A stretch of 64,000 bases of DNA from Pararhodobacter oceanensis (GCF_003076755.1 NZ_QDKM01000001.1:62001-126000); one strand, 5' to 3'. Counted from the stretch's first letter, positions 35,307 to 44,504 are shown. The notes: generated by a model not told the origin, from the letters alone. Numbers and translations are program-made.

Positions 35307-36941
35307 ATGCGGGCCGTTGCCTTTATCCTCTACGCCAGTCTCGTCACCCTCTTGCCGGTGCTGGTGGTGGCGTGGAACCACGGCGCGCTGACGCCCTTCT
35401 GGTTTCTCGCAGGCGACGCCTATCTCTATCTGGGCATCGGGCAATCCTCTTCGGGTCTGACGATGAGTTTCGACGGATTGCGCCCGACCAACGGTTTCCA
35501 CCCGCTGTGGCAGGTCTTTGTGCGCGCCGCCACCGCGCTCAGCGCCACGCCATTGCAAGCGATAGCCGCCACCGCCTACGGTGCGATTGCCTTCACCCTC
35601 GGCGGCGTCCTGCTGCTGGGCTTTGCCATCCGGCGCTTCACCGGCTCATGGCTGTTGGCGATGCTCGCGGTGCCGGGGGTCTATTATCTCACCATCGGCC
35701 AAGCGCTGCGCAATCTGCCCGTCTGGGGGTTTTTCAGCGGCATGGAGGCGGGGCTGGCGTTTTTCATCGCTGCTCTGCTGGCCTATCTGACCTCGGGCCT
35801 CAACGCCCGGCGCCGCAACCCGACATGGTTAACCATCGGCATAATCCTCGCGTTCTTGGTGCTGACGCGGCTCGATGAGTTGTTCATTCCTGCCTGTATG
35901 GCGGTGACCGTGGCGCTCTGGCCCAGCCGCCCCTATGCCGAGCGGATCACTGCCGGTGCGCTGATTTCCCTGCCCACCGCCATCGGCCTCGCGCTGTTCG
36001 TCGGCTGGAGCCTCTGGACCACCGGCATGCTGGCGCCAGTCAGCGGCGCGGCGAAGGGCTCGGGCGCGCTGGTCGCCAATGCTTGGGTCACGCTGGCCAC
36101 GTTCTTTGCGCCGATGATCGAGTTGCGCGAGGGGTTAACCAACTACACCGCTGACCGAGCCGGCTTGGCAGGCGGCGCCTTTCGGGTGGTTGAATTGATC
36201 ATCCCCGCCGCCTTTGCCGTGGGTTTTCTGGTCCATATCCTGCGCCGCAACGCCCAAGCCCTTTGGGCACCGATCCTCGCCGGTATCTGCGGCGGCATTG
36301 TGATCAAGACGATCTACAATATCGGCGCGGTCAATTACTGGCATCAGGCGCCGTGGTATTTCGCCGTGGCCATGCTGATGATGACCCTCGGCGCGGCGAT
36401 CATGCTGGCGCCTGCGGTGCGGCGTCTGCGGCGCGGCGGCAGGGTGATTGCCACGCTGGTTCTGGCCACGGTAACGCTGCTCCATGCCAGCCTGTGGAGC
36501 AGCGACTTGATGACCGACCGCCTGCGCCCCGCGCAACGCGATTTCTGGCTCGACCGCAGCGACCTTCAAGACCGCCTGATTGCCGCAGACCCCGAGATCC
36601 GCCTGCTCGAATTCGGCGACGGGATGCTCAATTTCACCTTTGATTTCCCCGTGCGCCACGGCTTCGTTTTTGCCGGTGACGCCCAAAGCCTTGAGGCCCT
36701 GCGCGCCGGACGCCTGCTACGCGAATCCCATGCCGAGGGGTTCGAGGTGCTCTCGTCCTATGAATATCTGCGCGTGCCCGAAGGCGCCGAAAGCTGGACC
36801 TCCGAGGACATCCGCACCTTCCTTCTGGCCTCGTTCCTCGCCGAAGACGTCAAGGACGAGTTGCGTCATTTCACTTTCGAGATGCTCACCGTCCACCGCC
36901 CCTCCGGCGTGCCCTTCATCCGGCTGATCCCGCGCGGTTGA
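35307..36941 (+). CDS. Polytopic membrane protein, probable GT-C-type glycosyltransferase
   Basis: A 544-residue protein with about ten to eleven membrane segments and a soluble C-terminal tail of about 110 residues. The first extracytoplasmic loop contains GDAYLYLGIG and TNGFHPLWQVFVR. An acidic residue in this loop is characteristic of GT-C enzymes using polyprenyl-linked sugars. ATG at 35307 is supported by GGAGGT six bases before it. I cannot name donor or acceptor. No polysaccharide cluster surrounds it, although the Kdo transferase gene lies 6 kb away. Confidence 0.7.
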   Translation: MRAVAFILYASLVTLLPVLVVAWNHGALTPFWFLAGDAYLYLGIGQSSSGLTMSFDGLRPTNGFHPLWQVFVRAATALSATPLQAIAATAYGAIAFTLGGVLLLGFAIRRFTGSWLLAMLAVPGVYYLTIGQALRNLPVWGFFSGMEAGLAFFIAALLAYLTSGLNARRRNPTWLTIGIILAFLVLTRLDELFIPACMAVTVALWPSRPYAERITAGALISLPTAIGLALFVGWSLWTTGMLAPVSGAAKGSGALVANAWVTLATFFAPMIELREGLTNYTADRAGLAGGAFRVVELIIPAAFAVGFLVHILRRNAQALWAPILAGICGGIVIKTIYNIGAVNYWHQAPWYFAVAMLMMTLGAAIMLAPAVRRLRRGGRVIATLVLATVTLLHASLWSSDLMTDRLRPAQRDFWLDRSDLQDRLIAADPEIRLLEFGDGMLNFTFDFPVRHGFVFAGDAQSLEALRAGRLLRESHAEGFEVLSSYEYLRVPEGAESWTSEDIRTFLLASFLAEDVKDELRHFTFEMLTVHRPSGVPFIRLIPRG

Positions 36942-37005
36942 TCCGGCTTTGCAGCGCCGCGCCGCTGCGCTAGTCTGGGGCGTTGAAACTGGCAAAGGCA
37001 GCGGC

Positions 37006-37350
37006 ATGTCCCGTCCCTCCCCCATATCACGCTGGCTGGTGCGCGCGGGGTTTGCCTCGGCCCTCGCGCTGACCCTGTTTTTCGCCGTGCGCCTGATTAT
37101 GGGCGCGATCTATTGGAACGATCCCAGCAAAATCGACCAGACGCCCGCCGGCTGGATGCCGGTCGGCTATGTCGCGCGCTCATGGGAGATACCGCGCGAT
37201 GTGTTGATCGACGCGCTGGATCTGGCGTCGATGCCGCGCCGCCGCCGCACATTGGAGCATATCGCCGAGGATCGCGGCATTCCGCTGGATACGCTGGTCA
37301 CTGAAATCATGGCGGTGATCGAGCACCACCGCGAGGCCAGACGTGACTGA
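37006..37350 (+). CDS. Small single-span membrane protein, unknown
   Basis: A 114-residue protein with one hydrophobic segment at about residues 13-35. A soluble part follows with GWMPVGYVARSWEIPRDVLIDALDL and a basic RRRRTLEHIAEDRGIPLD. The second half looks like a small helical domain. The 3' end overlaps the DedA gene by 8 bp, so the two are very likely translated together. The family is not recognised. A link to DedA function (lipid carrier recycling) is an inference from coupling. Confidence 0.72.
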   Translation: MSRPSPISRWLVRAGFASALALTLFFAVRLIMGAIYWNDPSKIDQTPAGWMPVGYVARSWEIPRDVLIDALDLASMPRRRRTLEHIAEDRGIPLDTLVTEIMAVIEHHREARRD

Positions 37351-37945
37351 CTGGCTGTTTGCTTTGGTCAGCGAATGGGGCGCAATCGCGCTGGGGCTGG
37401 TCACCTTTCTGTCCTGCCTTGCGCTGCCGGTGCCCTCGTCACTGATGATGCTGACGGCGGGCGCTTTTGCCGCCTCGGGCGATCTGGAACTGGCGACATT
37501 GGCGCTGGCGGCTTTGGGCGGGGCGGTGTTGGGCGATCAGATGGGCTATCAATTGGGCCGTGTGGGATTGGGCGCAATCGAGGGCTGGTTGTCGCAAAGC
37601 GAGGCCCGCGCCGCCGTCTTGCTGCGCGCCCGTGCCTCAATCCATGCGCGCGGCGGGATGGCGGTGTTTCTGAGCCGCTGGCTGTTCAGCCCGCTCGGTC
37701 CCTATGTGAATTTCCTCGCCGGTGGCTCGCGCATGGCTTGGCTGGTTTTCACCCTCAGCAGCATCGCGGGTGAGCTGGTCTGGGTCGGCGTCTATGTCGG
37801 GCTTGGCTATGCCGCGGGCGGGCAATTGGCGCAGGTCGCCTCGTTGCTGGGGAACGTCACCGGCTTGGCGACATCGCTGCTGCTCACCATCGGTCTGGGC
37901 GTCGCGCTGTGGCGGCGGCGACGGGCGCAGGCCGCGGCGGAGTAG
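37343..37945 (+). CDS. DedA family membrane protein
   Basis: A 200-residue DedA/VTT-domain protein. The motif FLSRWLFSPLGPYVNFLAGGSRM is the conserved arginine-rich re-entrant loop (usual form FxGRFxPGxR), here with SRW and no second arginine in the GPY stretch. DedA proteins act as flippases for undecaprenyl phosphate or phospholipids in the inner membrane. The GTG or ATG choice is settled by overlap with the upstream gene. It is convergent with the ABC-F gene, with 10 bp between stops. Confidence 0.85.
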   Translation: MTDWLFALVSEWGAIALGLVTFLSCLALPVPSSLMMLTAGAFAASGDLELATLALAALGGAVLGDQMGYQLGRVGLGAIEGWLSQSEARAAVLLRARASIHARGGMAVFLSRWLFSPLGPYVNFLAGGSRMAWLVFTLSSIAGELVWVGVYVGLGYAAGGQLAQVASLLGNVTGLATSLLLTIGLGVALWRRRRAQAAAE

Positions 37946-37955
37946 AACCGGCGGC

Positions 37956-39773
37956 TCAGCCCTGATCGCGCTCTTCCAGCTCCATCCATTCATCCTCGGC
38001 CTTAGAAAGCGCCTTTTGACGCTGCTCGAGCATCTGCGCGGCCTTCGCGGCTTTCACCGGATCGCTGGTGTAGATATCAGCGTCGGAGAGGAGTTCCGAC
38101 AATTTGCCGATCTCCGCCTCGATCCGTGTGATCTCCGCAGGCAGCGCCGCCAAGCGTTTCTTCTCGGTGAAGGTCAGCCCCGAAACCACCGGCGCGGCGG
38201 TGGCGGCGGGTTTTGCAGAGGCGCGCGAAGTGGCAGCGGGGGCTGGCATAGCGGCGGGGGCGGTCAGGGCTTTTTGCGCCTGATAATCCGACCAGCCACC
38301 GGCATAGGCAACGACATTACCGCCGCCCTCAAAAGCCAGCGTTGTCGTGGCCACGCGGTCGATGAAATCGCGGTCGTGGCTGACCAGCAGCACGGTGCCG
38401 GGGTAATCGCCGAGCAGGTCTTGCAGCAGGTCCAGCGTTTCAACATCAAGATCGTTGGTCGGCTCGTCAAGCACCAGAAGATTGCTCTCGCGCGCCATGA
38501 TCCGCGCCAGCAAGAGCCGCGCGCGTTCGCCGCCCGAGAGGCTGCGCACCGGGGCGCGGGCCTGGGCGTCGTCAAAGAGGAATTCCTTGAGGTAGCCGAC
38601 CACATGTTTGGGCCGTCCACGGACCATCACCTGATCGGCCTGCCCGCTGACCCGCATCAGGGGATCGCCGGTCAGGTTCTCCCAGAGTGTCGCGTTGGGA
38701 TCAAGCTGGGCGCGGGTCTGGTCGAACACCGCCATCTCAAGATTGGTGCCCAGCCGGATGGTGCCGCTGTCGGGCTGAAGCTTGCCGGTCAGCAGGTTGA
38801 GCATCGTGGTTTTGCCGGCGCCATTGGGGCCGACAAAGGCGACGCGGTCGCCGCGCAGCACTTTCAGGTCGAAATCGCGGACGATCGGCACGCCGTCAAA
38901 GGACTTGCTGATCTGGGTGGCCTCAACCACCAGTTTCCCCGATTGGGTGCCCGCATCCAGCGCCATCGCGGCGGTGCCCTGACGGCGGATTTGCGAGGCG
39001 CGGTCGGCGCGCAGGGCTTGCAGGGCGCGGACCCGGCCCTGATTGCGTTTGCGGCGCGCCGAGATGCCCTCGACGGCCCATTTCGCCTCGTGTTTGATCT
39101 TGCGATCGAGCTTGTGGCGGGCGTCGTCTTCTTCTTCCCAGGTCTTGTCGCGCCAATCCTCGAAACCGGCGAACCCCTGTTCCAGACGTCGTGCCACGCC
39201 GCGGTCGACCCAGAGCATGGCGCGAGTCAAAGCGTTGAGAAAGGCGCGGTCGTGGCTGATCAGGACATAGGCCGCGCGGGTCTCGCGCAGGCGGGCTTCG
39301 AGCCAGCCGATGGCGTGGATATCAAGGTGGTTGGTGGGCTCGTCCAGCAGCATCAATTCCGGCGCTTCGGCGAGAAGTTTCGCCAGCGCGGCGCGGCGGC
39401 GTTCGCCGCCCGAGGCGGTCTCGACGGCGATCTCGGGATCAAAGGCGAGGCCCTCGGCGGCGATCTCGACTTTATAGGCTTCCGAGGGGTCGAGGCTTTG
39501 CATCGCGTAGTCGCCGAGGGTGGCGAAACCCGAGAAATCCGGGTCCTGCTCCATATAGCCGACCTGGGTTCCCGGCGTGAGAATCCGCGCCCCGCTGTCG
39601 GGTTCGACAAGCCGGGCCATGATCTTCATCAAGGTGGATTTCCCCGAGCCGTTGCGGCCGACAAGGGCCAGCCGGTCACCGGGTTGGATGACCAGATCAA
39701 GCCCCGAGAACAGGGGATTTCCGCCGTAGGTCAGCGAAATATTATTGAGTTGCAAAAGAGGTGTAGGAGCCAT
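37956..39773 (-). CDS. uup: ABC-F family ATPase (Uup-like)
   Basis: A 605-residue protein with two ATP-binding cassettes and no membrane segments. Walker A loops are GRNGSGKST and GPNGAGKTT. The C-terminal coiled coil (about 525-605, FTEKKRLAALPAEITRIEAEIG) is the Uup DNA-binding-like tail. ABC-F proteins bind the ribosome or, for Uup, influence branched DNA and ribosome assembly. No classical antibiotic-protection context is seen. The region upstream of its start (39774-40450) holds the tandem hairpin array, so the promoter lies close to it. Confidence 0.9.
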   Translation of the reverse strand: MAPTPLLQLNNISLTYGGNPLFSGLDLVIQPGDRLALVGRNGSGKSTLMKIMARLVEPDSGARILTPGTQVGYMEQDPDFSGFATLGDYAMQSLDPSEAYKVEIAAEGLAFDPEIAVETASGGERRRAALAKLLAEAPELMLLDEPTNHLDIHAIGWLEARLRETRAAYVLISHDRAFLNALTRAMLWVDRGVARRLEQGFAGFEDWRDKTWEEEDDARHKLDRKIKHEAKWAVEGISARRKRNQGRVRALQALRADRASQIRRQGTAAMALDAGTQSGKLVVEATQISKSFDGVPIVRDFDLKVLRGDRVAFVGPNGAGKTTMLNLLTGKLQPDSGTIRLGTNLEMAVFDQTRAQLDPNATLWENLTGDPLMRVSGQADQVMVRGRPKHVVGYLKEFLFDDAQARAPVRSLSGGERARLLLARIMARESNLLVLDEPTNDLDVETLDLLQDLLGDYPGTVLLVSHDRDFIDRVATTTLAFEGGGNVVAYAGGWSDYQAQKALTAPAAMPAPAATSRASAKPAATAAPVVSGLTFTEKKRLAALPAEITRIEAEIGKLSELLSDADIYTSDPVKAAKAAQMLEQRQKALSKAEDEWMELEERDQG

Positions 39774-40005
39774 GAGCGCGAGCTATCCCGCTGCGCTGCG
39801 GCGGTCAAGGGGTGGTGAATTGTCCCGCGCGTGGGACAGGTGCGGGATTGAGGGAAATCAACGGGTTAGCCTGTCGGATTAAGGAACGGGAAAGCATGAT
39901 GCGGGGCGTAGGGTGTGTGCTTGCACGCACCGTTGGAGGGGGTGCGGGTTTGGCTACGTGGCCTGATACTGGGGAAAGACGCGAAACGCTTATGTGTGCG
40001 TCGTG

Positions 40006-40425
40006 GGAACTGCCAGTGCAACCGCGCGCCGAACCGAGGGGCAAGCGGAGCGCCGACCCGTGGGGTCGGTTCGGCGCTGCCCGTGCAAAGCACGGGCATT
40101 GGGCGCAATGGGTTGGGCTGGATGAGAGTGGAACGGGGATAACTGAGTTGTAAGTGCTGTCATTTCAGCAGTGCGCCGACACGCGGGGCAAAGCGGAGCG
40201 CCGCCCCGAGGGGGCGGGTCGGCGCTGCCCGTGCGGGGCACGGGCATAGGGAGCGATGGGTTGGGCTGGTTTGAAGTAGAACTGTGATATCTGCGCTGTG
40301 AGTGCTGTCATTTCAACCGTGCGCCGACACGCCGGGGCAAAGCGGAGCGTCGCCCCGGAGGGGCGGGTCGGCGCTGCTCGTGCGGGGCACGAGCATGGGG
40401 CGAAAGGGTGGAGGTGGTGCGGATG
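40006..40425. repeat. Three tandem ~148-bp units, each with two hairpins
   Basis: Three units with starts at about 40006, 40154 and 40302 (147-148-bp period). Each begins with GTGCTGTCATTTCA in units 2 and 3. It then has a long imperfect hairpin GCGCCGAC...GTCGGCGC and a second hairpin TGCCCGTGC/GGCACGGGCA. Unit 1 is more diverged. Differences inside the first hairpin are largely compensating (for example CGCCCCG/GGGGCGG). The array fills the gap between the parE stop and the uup start. The rest of the 677-bp gap (39774-40005) shows no gene, only a GTGTGTGC/GCACGCAC inverted repeat at 39913-39930. Confidence 0.85.
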
Positions 40426-40450
40426 AATTGAGGGCAGAAATTACCCCGCG

Positions 40451-42403
40451 TTACACATCCACATCCTCAACAAACCGCGCGTTTTCCTGAATATACTGGA
40501 ACCGCAGCTCGGGCTTTTTCCCCATCAACCGCTCGACCAGATCACCGGTCTCGCCGGGGAAATCCTCGTCGATACTCACCCGGATCAATTTGCGGGTCTC
40601 GGGGTTCATCGTGGTGTCTTTCAGATCCTTCGCGTCCATCTCGCCCAGACCCTTAAACCGCGAGACGTCGATCTTGCCCTTGCCGCCCAAACCACGCTCG
40701 AGATAGGCGTCTTTCTCGGCCTCATCAATGCAATAGACCCGCCGCGCGCCCTGGGTCAGGCGGAACAGCGGCGGACAGGCGAGATAGAGATGCCCGTGGT
40801 CGATCATCGGCCGCATCTGGGTGAAGAAAAACGTCATCAACAGCGCCGCGATATGCGCGCCATCGACATCCGCGTCGGTCATGATGATGATCTTGTCATA
40901 GCGCAGATCATCTACACGGAATTTCGAGCCGAGGCCAACGCCAAGCGCCTGACAAAGATCATTAATCTCGGCGTTCTGGCCCATTTTCGACGAGGCCGCA
41001 CCCAGCACGTTGAGGATTTTACCGCGCAGGGGCAAGAGCGCTTGGGTCTTGCGGTCGCGGGCCATTTTGGCGGAGCCACCGGCCGAGTCGCCCTCGACAA
41101 TGAACAATTCGGTGCCCGCGCGGTTGGTCGCCGAGCAATCGACCAGCTTGCCGGGCAGGCGCAGCTTTTTGGTGGCACTCTTGCGCTGGGTTTCCTTTTC
41201 CTGCCGCCGCCGCAGCCGCTCCTCAGAGCGCAGCACCAGAAAATCAAGGATCGCGCCTGCCGCCTTGGGATCGGTGGCCAGCCAGTTGTCGAAATGGTCG
41301 CGCACCGCGCCTTCGACCATGCGGCTGGCCTCGGTGGTGGCCAAACGGTCCTTGGTCTGGCCGACAAACTCGGGTTCCGAGATAAAACACGAGACCAGCG
41401 CGCAGCCGCCGGTCATCAGATCGTCGCGGGTGATCTGGCTGGCTTTTTTGTTATTGGCCAGCTCGCCATACGCTTTGATCCCCTTGAGGATCGCGGCCCA
41501 GAACCCGGCCTCATGGGTGCCGCCTTCGCGGGTCGGCACGGTGTTACAATAGGACTGGATGAAGCCGTCGCGTGAAGGGGTCCAGTTGATCGCCCATTCG
41601 ACCTTGCCCGGGGCGTTGAACTTCTCGGCAAACTCGACGGTGCCGGCAAAGGGGCGGTCGGAATAGGTCGAGGCGCCGCCCAGCGTCTCGCCAAGGTAAT
41701 CGGCCAGACCACCGGGGAAGTGGAAGCTTGCCTCCATCGGCGTGTCACCGTCCTCGATGGCGGATTTCCAGCGGATCTCGACGCCCGAAAACAGATAGGC
41801 TTTGGAGCGCACCATTTTCATCAACAGCGACGGGCGGAACCGGTGCGAGCCGAAGATCTCCTCATCGGCGTGGAAGGTCACCGAGGTGCCGCGACGGTTC
41901 GGTGCCGGTCCGACTTTGGCCACCGGCCCCTGCGGCAGACCGCGCGAGAATTCCTGCACGAAGAGCTCGCGGTTGCGGGCGACTTCCACGCGCATATGAT
42001 CCGACAGCGCATTGACCACCGAGGCCCCGACCCCGTGCAACCCGCCCGAGGTCTGATAGGCTTTGCCGGAAAATTTCCCGCCCGCATGCAGCGTGCAAAG
42101 GATCACCTCGAGCGCGGATTTATCGGGGAATTTCGGATGCGGATCAATCGGAATACCGCGGCCGTTGTCGCGGATGGTCACCGCGTAATCAGCGTGCAAT
42201 TCCACCTCGATGCGGTTGGCATGACCGGCGACGGCCTCATCCATCGAGTTGTCGAGCACTTCCGCGACCAGATGGTGCAGCGCGCGTTCATCGGTGCCGC
42301 CGATATACATGCCGGGGCGTTTGCGGACCGGTTCCAAGCCCTCAAGGACCTCGATTGAGGATGCGTCATAGGCTTCTGACTGGCCAGAAAGGAGGTCGGA
42401 CAT
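40451..42403 (-). CDS. parE: DNA topoisomerase IV subunit B
   Basis: A 650-residue type II topoisomerase ATPase subunit. GHKL ATP-binding motifs are EVLDNSMDEAV and DNGRGIPID. The Toprim motif EGDSAGGSAKMAR with the downstream DADVDGAHI is clear. ParE rather than GyrB is indicated by length and by DRKTQALLPLRGKILNV. It partners with ParC (not in the window) for chromosome decatenation. The ATG at 42403 matches the family N-terminus MSDLL, although no strong ribosome site is seen. Confidence 0.93.
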   Translation of the reverse strand: MSDLLSGQSEAYDASSIEVLEGLEPVRKRPGMYIGGTDERALHHLVAEVLDNSMDEAVAGHANRIEVELHADYAVTIRDNGRGIPIDPHPKFPDKSALEVILCTLHAGGKFSGKAYQTSGGLHGVGASVVNALSDHMRVEVARNRELFVQEFSRGLPQGPVAKVGPAPNRRGTSVTFHADEEIFGSHRFRPSLLMKMVRSKAYLFSGVEIRWKSAIEDGDTPMEASFHFPGGLADYLGETLGGASTYSDRPFAGTVEFAEKFNAPGKVEWAINWTPSRDGFIQSYCNTVPTREGGTHEAGFWAAILKGIKAYGELANNKKASQITRDDLMTGGCALVSCFISEPEFVGQTKDRLATTEASRMVEGAVRDHFDNWLATDPKAAGAILDFLVLRSEERLRRRQEKETQRKSATKKLRLPGKLVDCSATNRAGTELFIVEGDSAGGSAKMARDRKTQALLPLRGKILNVLGAASSKMGQNAEINDLCQALGVGLGSKFRVDDLRYDKIIIMTDADVDGAHIAALLMTFFFTQMRPMIDHGHLYLACPPLFRLTQGARRVYCIDEAEKDAYLERGLGGKGKIDVSRFKGLGEMDAKDLKDTTMNPETRKLIRVSIDEDFPGETGDLVERLMGKKPELRFQYIQENARFVEDVDV

Positions 42404-42524
42404 CGGGCTGCTCGATTCTTGTGGGGCGTTTCTTTGTGGCCTGTAATAGACCATCCGGCGGGCGTCTGCGCAAGCAGTCAGCACAGCGGGCATCGGGTGG
42501 CGCATCGAGCGGAGCATCGGGCGG

Positions 42525-44087
42525 GTGGCTGTGCCTTGCGGGCCTCATGGCCAGCGGCGCGCGGATCGCGGGGCAAATCGCGGGTGCGGTTTGCGGGCGC
42601 TGGCCTCGGTGGTTCTGGCGGCGGTTTTGGCGGCGCGAGGGGGGGCAGAGGACAGCGCGCCACTGGCATTGGCGCGGCAAATGTGGTTGACCGTGCCGGT
42701 GATAGATTTGGATGGTCAGATGGTGCAACGGCTGGACGGGATGGCGGGCGGATCGGCTGCGCCGCAGGCAGAGATCGGGGCGCTTCCGGTCAGCTGGCGG
42801 TTGCGGCTGGTGGCGGCGCTCTGGCAGGTCTTGCTGCATCTGGCGCTGCCGGTGATGCTGCTGCTGTTGTGGCAACGCGGCAGGCGCGAACCGGCCTACC
42901 GGCAGCGGCTGGGTGAGCGGTTTGGCGGCGGCGCGGTTGGGGCCAAGGGCGGCGTGTGGATCTTCGCCGCCTCTCTGGGCGAGACCCGCGCGGTCAGCCC
43001 GCTGGTGCGGCGGTTTTTGGAGCAGGGCGTGCCGGTCTTGCTGACCCATTCCACGCCTGCCGGATTGCAGGAGGGTCTGCGGTTGTTTCCCGAGGTGTCG
43101 GTGGTGCACCGCTATGTGCCGCTGGATCTGTCATGGGCCTTGGCGCGGATGCTGCGGCGGGCACAGCCCAAGCTGGGGCTGGTGGTGGAATCCGAACTCT
43201 GGCCGGGGCAATTGCTGGTCGCGCGGCGGCTGGGCATCCCGATGGCGCAGGTCAACGGCAATCTGCTGGAACGCACAATTGCGCGGGATTCCAAGCGCTT
43301 GGGCGGTGTGCGGCTGGAGCTTTTGCGGCTGTTCTCGCTGGTGCTGACGAAATCCGAAACCTACCGCGACCGCTATCTGCGCGCCGGTGTCGAGGACGCG
43401 CGAATTCGGTTGGTTGGCGAGTTGAAATTCGATCAATGGGTCGATCCGGCGCAACCCGCTTTGGGCCAGCGGCTGCGCACGGCATGGGGCGCGGCGCCGG
43501 TGCTGTTGATTGCCAGTTCGATCGAGGCGGAAGAACCCTTGCTGCTGCCGGTTCTGGCCGCGCTGCTGGCGCATCCCTCGGCACCGCGGATCATCTGGGC
43601 CCCGCGCAGCCCGCAGCGGTTTGACGCGGTCTCCGAGCAGTTGGACAAGGCCGGGATCGCCCACGCGCGGCGCTCGGATCTGACGCTGGAAGATGCGCCG
43701 ACGCCGCACCTCCTGTTGGCGGATTCGCTGGGCGAGATGAACATCTGGTATGCGATGGCCGATCTGGTCTTTGTCGGCGCCAGTCTGGTGGCGCAGGGCG
43801 GGCATAACATCATCGAGCCCTTGGCGCAGGGCAAACCGGTGGTGATGGGCGAGTCGATCTTTGGCATCACCTATCCGGCGCTCGACGCGATCGAGGCCGG
43901 GGCTTTGGAGATTTTCCCTTCAGCGCAGGCGATGGCGACACGGTTGCAGGCGCTGCTTGGTGACCCCGCCGCGCTGGCCGGTTTTACCGCCTGCGCCGCA
44001 GGGTTCAACGCGACCCATCTAGGTGCGAGTGCGCGCAGCTATACGGCACTGCAGGCGTTGACGGCGCCGCGCGGCACGGCGCGTTGA
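42525..44087 (+). CDS. waaA: 3-deoxy-D-manno-octulosonic acid transferase with extended N-terminus
   Basis: A GT-B enzyme that adds Kdo to lipid A. Motifs are RREPAYRQRLGERFG, ASLGETRAV, THSTPAGLQ, ESELWPGQL and GGHNIIEPLAQGKPVVMG. Most WaaA proteins have about 430 residues, while this frame has 520. The core with its own membrane anchor (RLVAALWQVLLHLALPVMLLLLW) begins only at about residue 88. Residues 22-40 form an additional hydrophobic segment with normal codon use, so the extension may be real. Other possible starts are 42720 and 42741. Divergent from parE. Confidence 0.88.
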   Translation: MAVPCGPHGQRRADRGANRGCGLRALASVVLAAVLAARGGAEDSAPLALARQMWLTVPVIDLDGQMVQRLDGMAGGSAAPQAEIGALPVSWRLRLVAALWQVLLHLALPVMLLLLWQRGRREPAYRQRLGERFGGGAVGAKGGVWIFAASLGETRAVSPLVRRFLEQGVPVLLTHSTPAGLQEGLRLFPEVSVVHRYVPLDLSWALARMLRRAQPKLGLVVESELWPGQLLVARRLGIPMAQVNGNLLERTIARDSKRLGGVRLELLRLFSLVLTKSETYRDRYLRAGVEDARIRLVGELKFDQWVDPAQPALGQRLRTAWGAAPVLLIASSIEAEEPLLLPVLAALLAHPSAPRIIWAPRSPQRFDAVSEQLDKAGIAHARRSDLTLEDAPTPHLLLADSLGEMNIWYAMADLVFVGASLVAQGGHNIIEPLAQGKPVVMGESIFGITYPALDAIEAGALEIFPSAQAMATRLQALLGDPAALAGFTACAAGFNATHLGASARSYTALQALTAPRGTAR

Positions 44088-44128
44088 CGCGCGAAAGCGC
44101 GCATCGGGGGCAGAGCGGAAAAGGGGAA

Positions 44129-44203
44129 TGGTGGGCGATAACGGATTTGAACCGCTGACATCTTCGATGTGAACGAAGCGCTCTACCGCTGAGCTAATCG
44201 CCC
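44129..44203 (-). tRNA. tRNA-Val (anticodon CAC)
   Basis: The minus strand folds as a cloverleaf. The acceptor stem is GGGCGAT/ATCGCCC, the D arm is in TAGCTCAGCGGTAGAGC, and the anticodon arm is CTTCG/CGAAG around the loop TTCACAT, giving anticodon CAC. The T arm is AGCGG-TTCAAAT-CCGTT. Discriminator A is followed by an encoded CCA. It reads GUG valine codons. A MITE-like repeat (44381) lies behind its 5' end. Confidence 0.95.
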
Positions 44204-44290
44204 CACGGCGGCTATCTATGCGCAGATCGACGCAGGCTCAAGAGGCAAAACGCGGGATGCGGCAAAATTCCTCGGCGGGCGGGTGAATTG

Positions 44291-44347
44291 GTTAACAAAG
44301 CGGGGGTAGGTTAACAACAAGGGTTAACATCTGCCGTTAAGGTTAAC
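44291..44347. promoter_or_regulatory. Cluster of four GTTAAC hexamers
   Basis: GTTAAC appears at 44291, 44310, 44323 and 44342, plus GTTAA at 44336, all within 57 bp of an otherwise GC-rich genome. Start-to-start distances are 19, 13 and 19. The TTAA cores resemble half-sites of alphaproteobacterial CtrA (TTAA-N7-TTAA), but the spacing does not fit a full CtrA site. The cluster lies upstream of tRNA-Val (minus) and 350 bp before the PACE gene. The rest of 44204-44694 contains the ~123-bp repeat at 44381 and no gene I can support. Confidence 0.4.
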
Positions 44348-44380
44348 GCCCCTGCTGTCAGGCCCGTGGCCACCACGGGC

Positions 44381-44504
44381 CGCGCCCGACCCTCCCCCCG
44401 GGAGGGCGCACTGGCGATGTCGGGTGCATTGGGAATGTCATGCATGCATTCGAGTGCAGCGCGTTGCGGGAAGCATAGGTGCGCCCCCCCCAGGGTCGGG
44501 TGCG
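44381..44504 (+). repeat. ~123-bp element with terminal inverted repeats, copy 3
   Basis: Left end CGCGCCCGACCCT (44381-44393), right end AGGGTCGGGTGCG (44492-44504), one mismatch. Inside are CCCCCCGGGAGGG and GCGCACTGGCGA as in the other copies. The middle part is diverged. A hairpin CCCGTGG/CCACGGG lies directly outside (44363-44379). It sits between tRNA-Val and the PACE gene. Confidence 0.8.

Noticed and set aside
37343-37945. Truncated DedA
   Set aside because: At 200 residues it is within the range of the family and keeps the re-entrant loop and all hydrophobic segments.
40006-40425. CRISPR array
   Set aside because: Three large units of 148 bp with internal hairpins and no unique spacers of constant length, and no cas genes nearby.
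42419-42916. 165-codon Gly/Ala-rich frame upstream of waaA
   Set aside because: Overlaps the waaA frame and shows no conserved pattern or ribosome site.
44291-44347. A full CtrA binding site
   Set aside because: The TTAA cores are 9 or 15 bases apart, not the required 7.
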